From the NCBI GenBank assembly GCA_022340585.1, contig JAJDNS010000026.1, positions 1-55,126 on the forward strand: a stretch of DNA of 55,126 bases, written 5' to 3'. The notes beneath the pieces are model-generated. The model made no database searches and was not told where the DNA came from. It saw nothing but the letters and a program-made list of their open reading frames with translations. This document shows positions 53,723 through 55,126 of the stretch, piece by piece. The position numbers and the translations under genes were made by a program. This DNA comes from Acidobacteriota bacterium. GTDB lineage: Bacteria; Acidobacteriota; Vicinamibacteria; Fen-336. Every line of letters starts with the position of its first letter. Position 1 is the first letter of the stretch.

Positions 53723-55126
53723 TCACGGACGGAGCATGGCCTGGCCGATGACGGTGGCCGCCTTCTCCATGTCCGCCAACCGGCTCTTGAGCTCCTCGAT
53801 GTCGCCTCCGCCCTTGGCCGCCTTGGCCTGCTCGATGGACTCGAGGATGCGCTGCTGCTCCTCCTCGCTGAGCTTCCCCTCCAGGGCCTGCACCGACCGC
53901 ATGGTGTTGGCGACGAGCCCGTCCAGCTGACGGACCACGGCCTCGAGGTCCTTGCGGTTGCGCTCCTCGAGCTCCTGGCCTCGCGTCTCCTCGACCAGGC
54001 GGCTGACCTCCTCCTGGCTCAAACCGCCCGAGGGGTGGATGACCATGGACTGGCTGCGGCCGGTGGCCTGGTCCTGGGCCGAGACCGACACGATGCCGTT
54101 GACGTCGATCTCGAAGGAGACCTCGACCTGGGGCACCCCCTTGGGGGCCGGGGGGATGTTGGTGAGCTCGAACTTGGCCAGGCTCTTGTTGTAGGCGGAC
54201 ATGTCGCTCTCGCCCTGGAGAACGTGCACCTCCACCCGGGTCTGGTTGTCGGCGACGGTGGTGAAGACCCGGCTCTTGCGCGTGGGGATCGTGCTGTTCC
54301 GCTCGATGAGGGACGTGAACGTGCCGTCCTTCGTCTCGATGCCCAGGGTGTGGGGAGTGACGTCGAGGAGGACGAGGTCCTTGACCTCGCCCTGGATGAT
54401 GCCGGTCTGGATGGCCGCTCCCATCGCCACGCCCTCGTCGGGGTTGACGGCACGGTTCGGCTCGCGGCCGAAGACCTTCTTGGCCAGCTCCGTCACCTTC
54501 GGGGCCCGGGTCTGTCCTCCCACCAGCAGGACCTCGTCGATCTGCTCTCGCTCGAGACCGGCGTCGGCGAGGCAGCGCTGGCAGGGCTCCACCGTGCGCT
54601 CGAGAAGGTCGGCGGTGAGGGTCTCGTAGTTGTCTCGGGCGAGCACGGTGTTGAGGTGCTTCGGGCCCGAAGCGTCAGCGGAGATGAAGGGCAGGACGAT
54701 CTCGGTCTGCTGGGCGGTGCTGAGCTCGCACTTGGCCTTCTCCGCGGCTTCCTTGAGGCGCTGGAGGGCCATCCGGTCCTGCTTGAGGTCGATGCCGGTC
54801 TCCGTCTGGAACTCGGAGATCAGCCAGTCGATGATCCGCTGGTCGAAGTCCTCCCCTCCGAGGTAGGTGTCGCCTCCGGTGGCCCGGACCTGGAACAGCC
54901 CCTCCGCCATCTCGAGGATCGTGATGTCGAAGGTGCCTCCGCCCAGGTCGAAGACGGCCACCATCTTGCCGTCCCCTCCCGAGGACTTGAGGCCGTAGGC
55001 CAGGGCGGCGGCGGTGGGCTCGTTGATGATGCGGGAGACCTTGAGCCCGGCGATCAGCCCGGCGTCCTTGGTGGCCTGGCGCTGGGGGTCGTTGAAGTAG
55101 GCGGGGACGGTGATGATCGCTTCCTC
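53723..55126 (-). CDS. dnaK: Chaperone DnaK (Hsp70), N-terminus beyond the window
   Basis: The last 467 residues of DnaK are present; the frame runs open to the window edge, so the start lies outside. Visible are the ATPase-domain pieces [25 protein letters not shown] and [15 protein letters not shown], then [17 protein letters not shown], the substrate domain ([12 protein letters not shown]) and the helical lid ([19 protein letters not shown]). The C-terminus ends [17 protein letters not shown] and lacks the acidic tail of many DnaK proteins, and the estimated full length (about 605) is short of the usual 610-640. Family is certain. grpE/hrcA are not visible. Confidence 0.96.
   Translation of the reverse strand, partial: EEAIITVPAYFNDPQRQATKDAGLIAGLKVSRIINEPTAAALAYGLKSSGGDGKMVAVFDLGGGTFDITILEMAEGLFQVRATGGDTYLGGEDFDQRIIDWLISEFQTETGIDLKQDRMALQRLKEAAEKAKCELSTAQQTEIVLPFISADASGPKHLNTVLARDNYETLTADLLERTVEPCQRCLADAGLEREQIDEVLLVGGQTRAPKVTELAKKVFGREPNRAVNPDEGVAMGAAIQTGIIQGEVKDLVLLDVTPHTLGIETKDGTFTSLIERNSTIPTRKSRVFTTVADNQTRVEVHVLQGESDMSAYNKSLAKFELTNIPPAPKGVPQVEVSFEIDVNGIVSVSAQDQATGRSQSMVIHPSGGLSQEEVSRLVEETRGQELEERNRKDLEAVVRQLDGLVANTMRSVQALEGKLSEEEQQRILESIEQAKAAKGGGDIEELKSRLADMEKAATVIGQAMLRP

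Overview
This is a GC-rich (roughly 70%) chromosomal housekeeping window from a bacterium. It is gene-dense, with many 4-base start/stop overlaps (ATGA, GTGA, TTGA) and three tRNA genes with encoded CCA ends. I see no phage, insertion sequence, CRISPR array or rRNA. The gene content (ihfA-merR-tRNA-Pro, yicC-gmk-rpoZ-coaBC, dnaK-dnaJ-prmA-rsmE, a TreS-maltokinase fusion, a GH57/DUF3536 protein, PilT, small TPR proteins) fits a Gram-negative-type lineage such as Acidobacteriota or a relative of the old Deltaproteobacteria. The phylum is an inference. Most recognisable promoters are sigma70-like with a TATACT-type -10 box.

Layout. 9-5208: surface polysaccharide genes, with three glycosyltransferases leftward and, divergently, UDP-glucose dehydrogenase plus a polyprenyl-phosphate-type glycosyltransferase. 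5226-10920: a tightly coupled rightward operon of lipid-A-type ABC exporter, yicC, gmk, rpoZ, coaBC and a family 4 uracil-DNA glycosylase. 11226-16290: priA, convergent with a membrane M50 protease and HU, then der. 16336-18318: ihfA and a MerR regulator from a near-consensus promoter, tRNA-Pro(GGG), surE, tRNA-Pro(CGG). 18319-28591: a 440-base regulatory-looking gap, then an alpha-glucan/trehalose cluster (treS-maltokinase fusion, glgB, treZ, GH57-DUF3536). 28653-32094: acylphosphatase, apt, tRNA-Arg(CCT), a TPR membrane protein and SppA. 32189-33706: a zinc-ribbon/TPR/HExxH protein. 33788-35922: a DUF362 protein coupled to a GHMP kinase. 35960-40580: efp, tdk, rtcA, a 51-residue membrane peptide, a radical SAM/SPASM-like protein and a secreted HExxH protein, apparently one operon. 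40690-41082: a small DUF4870-like membrane protein. 41140-48676: a leftward operon ilvE-pilT-recX-alaS-lytic transglycosylase-TPR/AIM24. 48765-50787: a soluble Ser/Thr kinase divergent from phosphate acetyltransferase. 51006-55126: rsmE-prmA-dnaJ-dnaK, with dnaK cut by the window edge.

Items most worth a second look: a 72-nt, two-hairpin intergenic repeat present twice (17125 and 32115); the coupled 51-aa membrane peptide / radical SAM / secreted protease set beside RtcA; the DUF362-GHMP kinase pair; three 13-bp direct repeats at exact 20-bp spacing and a 9-bp dyad upstream of treS; dispersed GGGGTC-GACCCC palindromes; and several promoters whose -10 box lies only 8-10 bases before the start codon with no Shine-Dalgarno, implying leaderless mRNAs.
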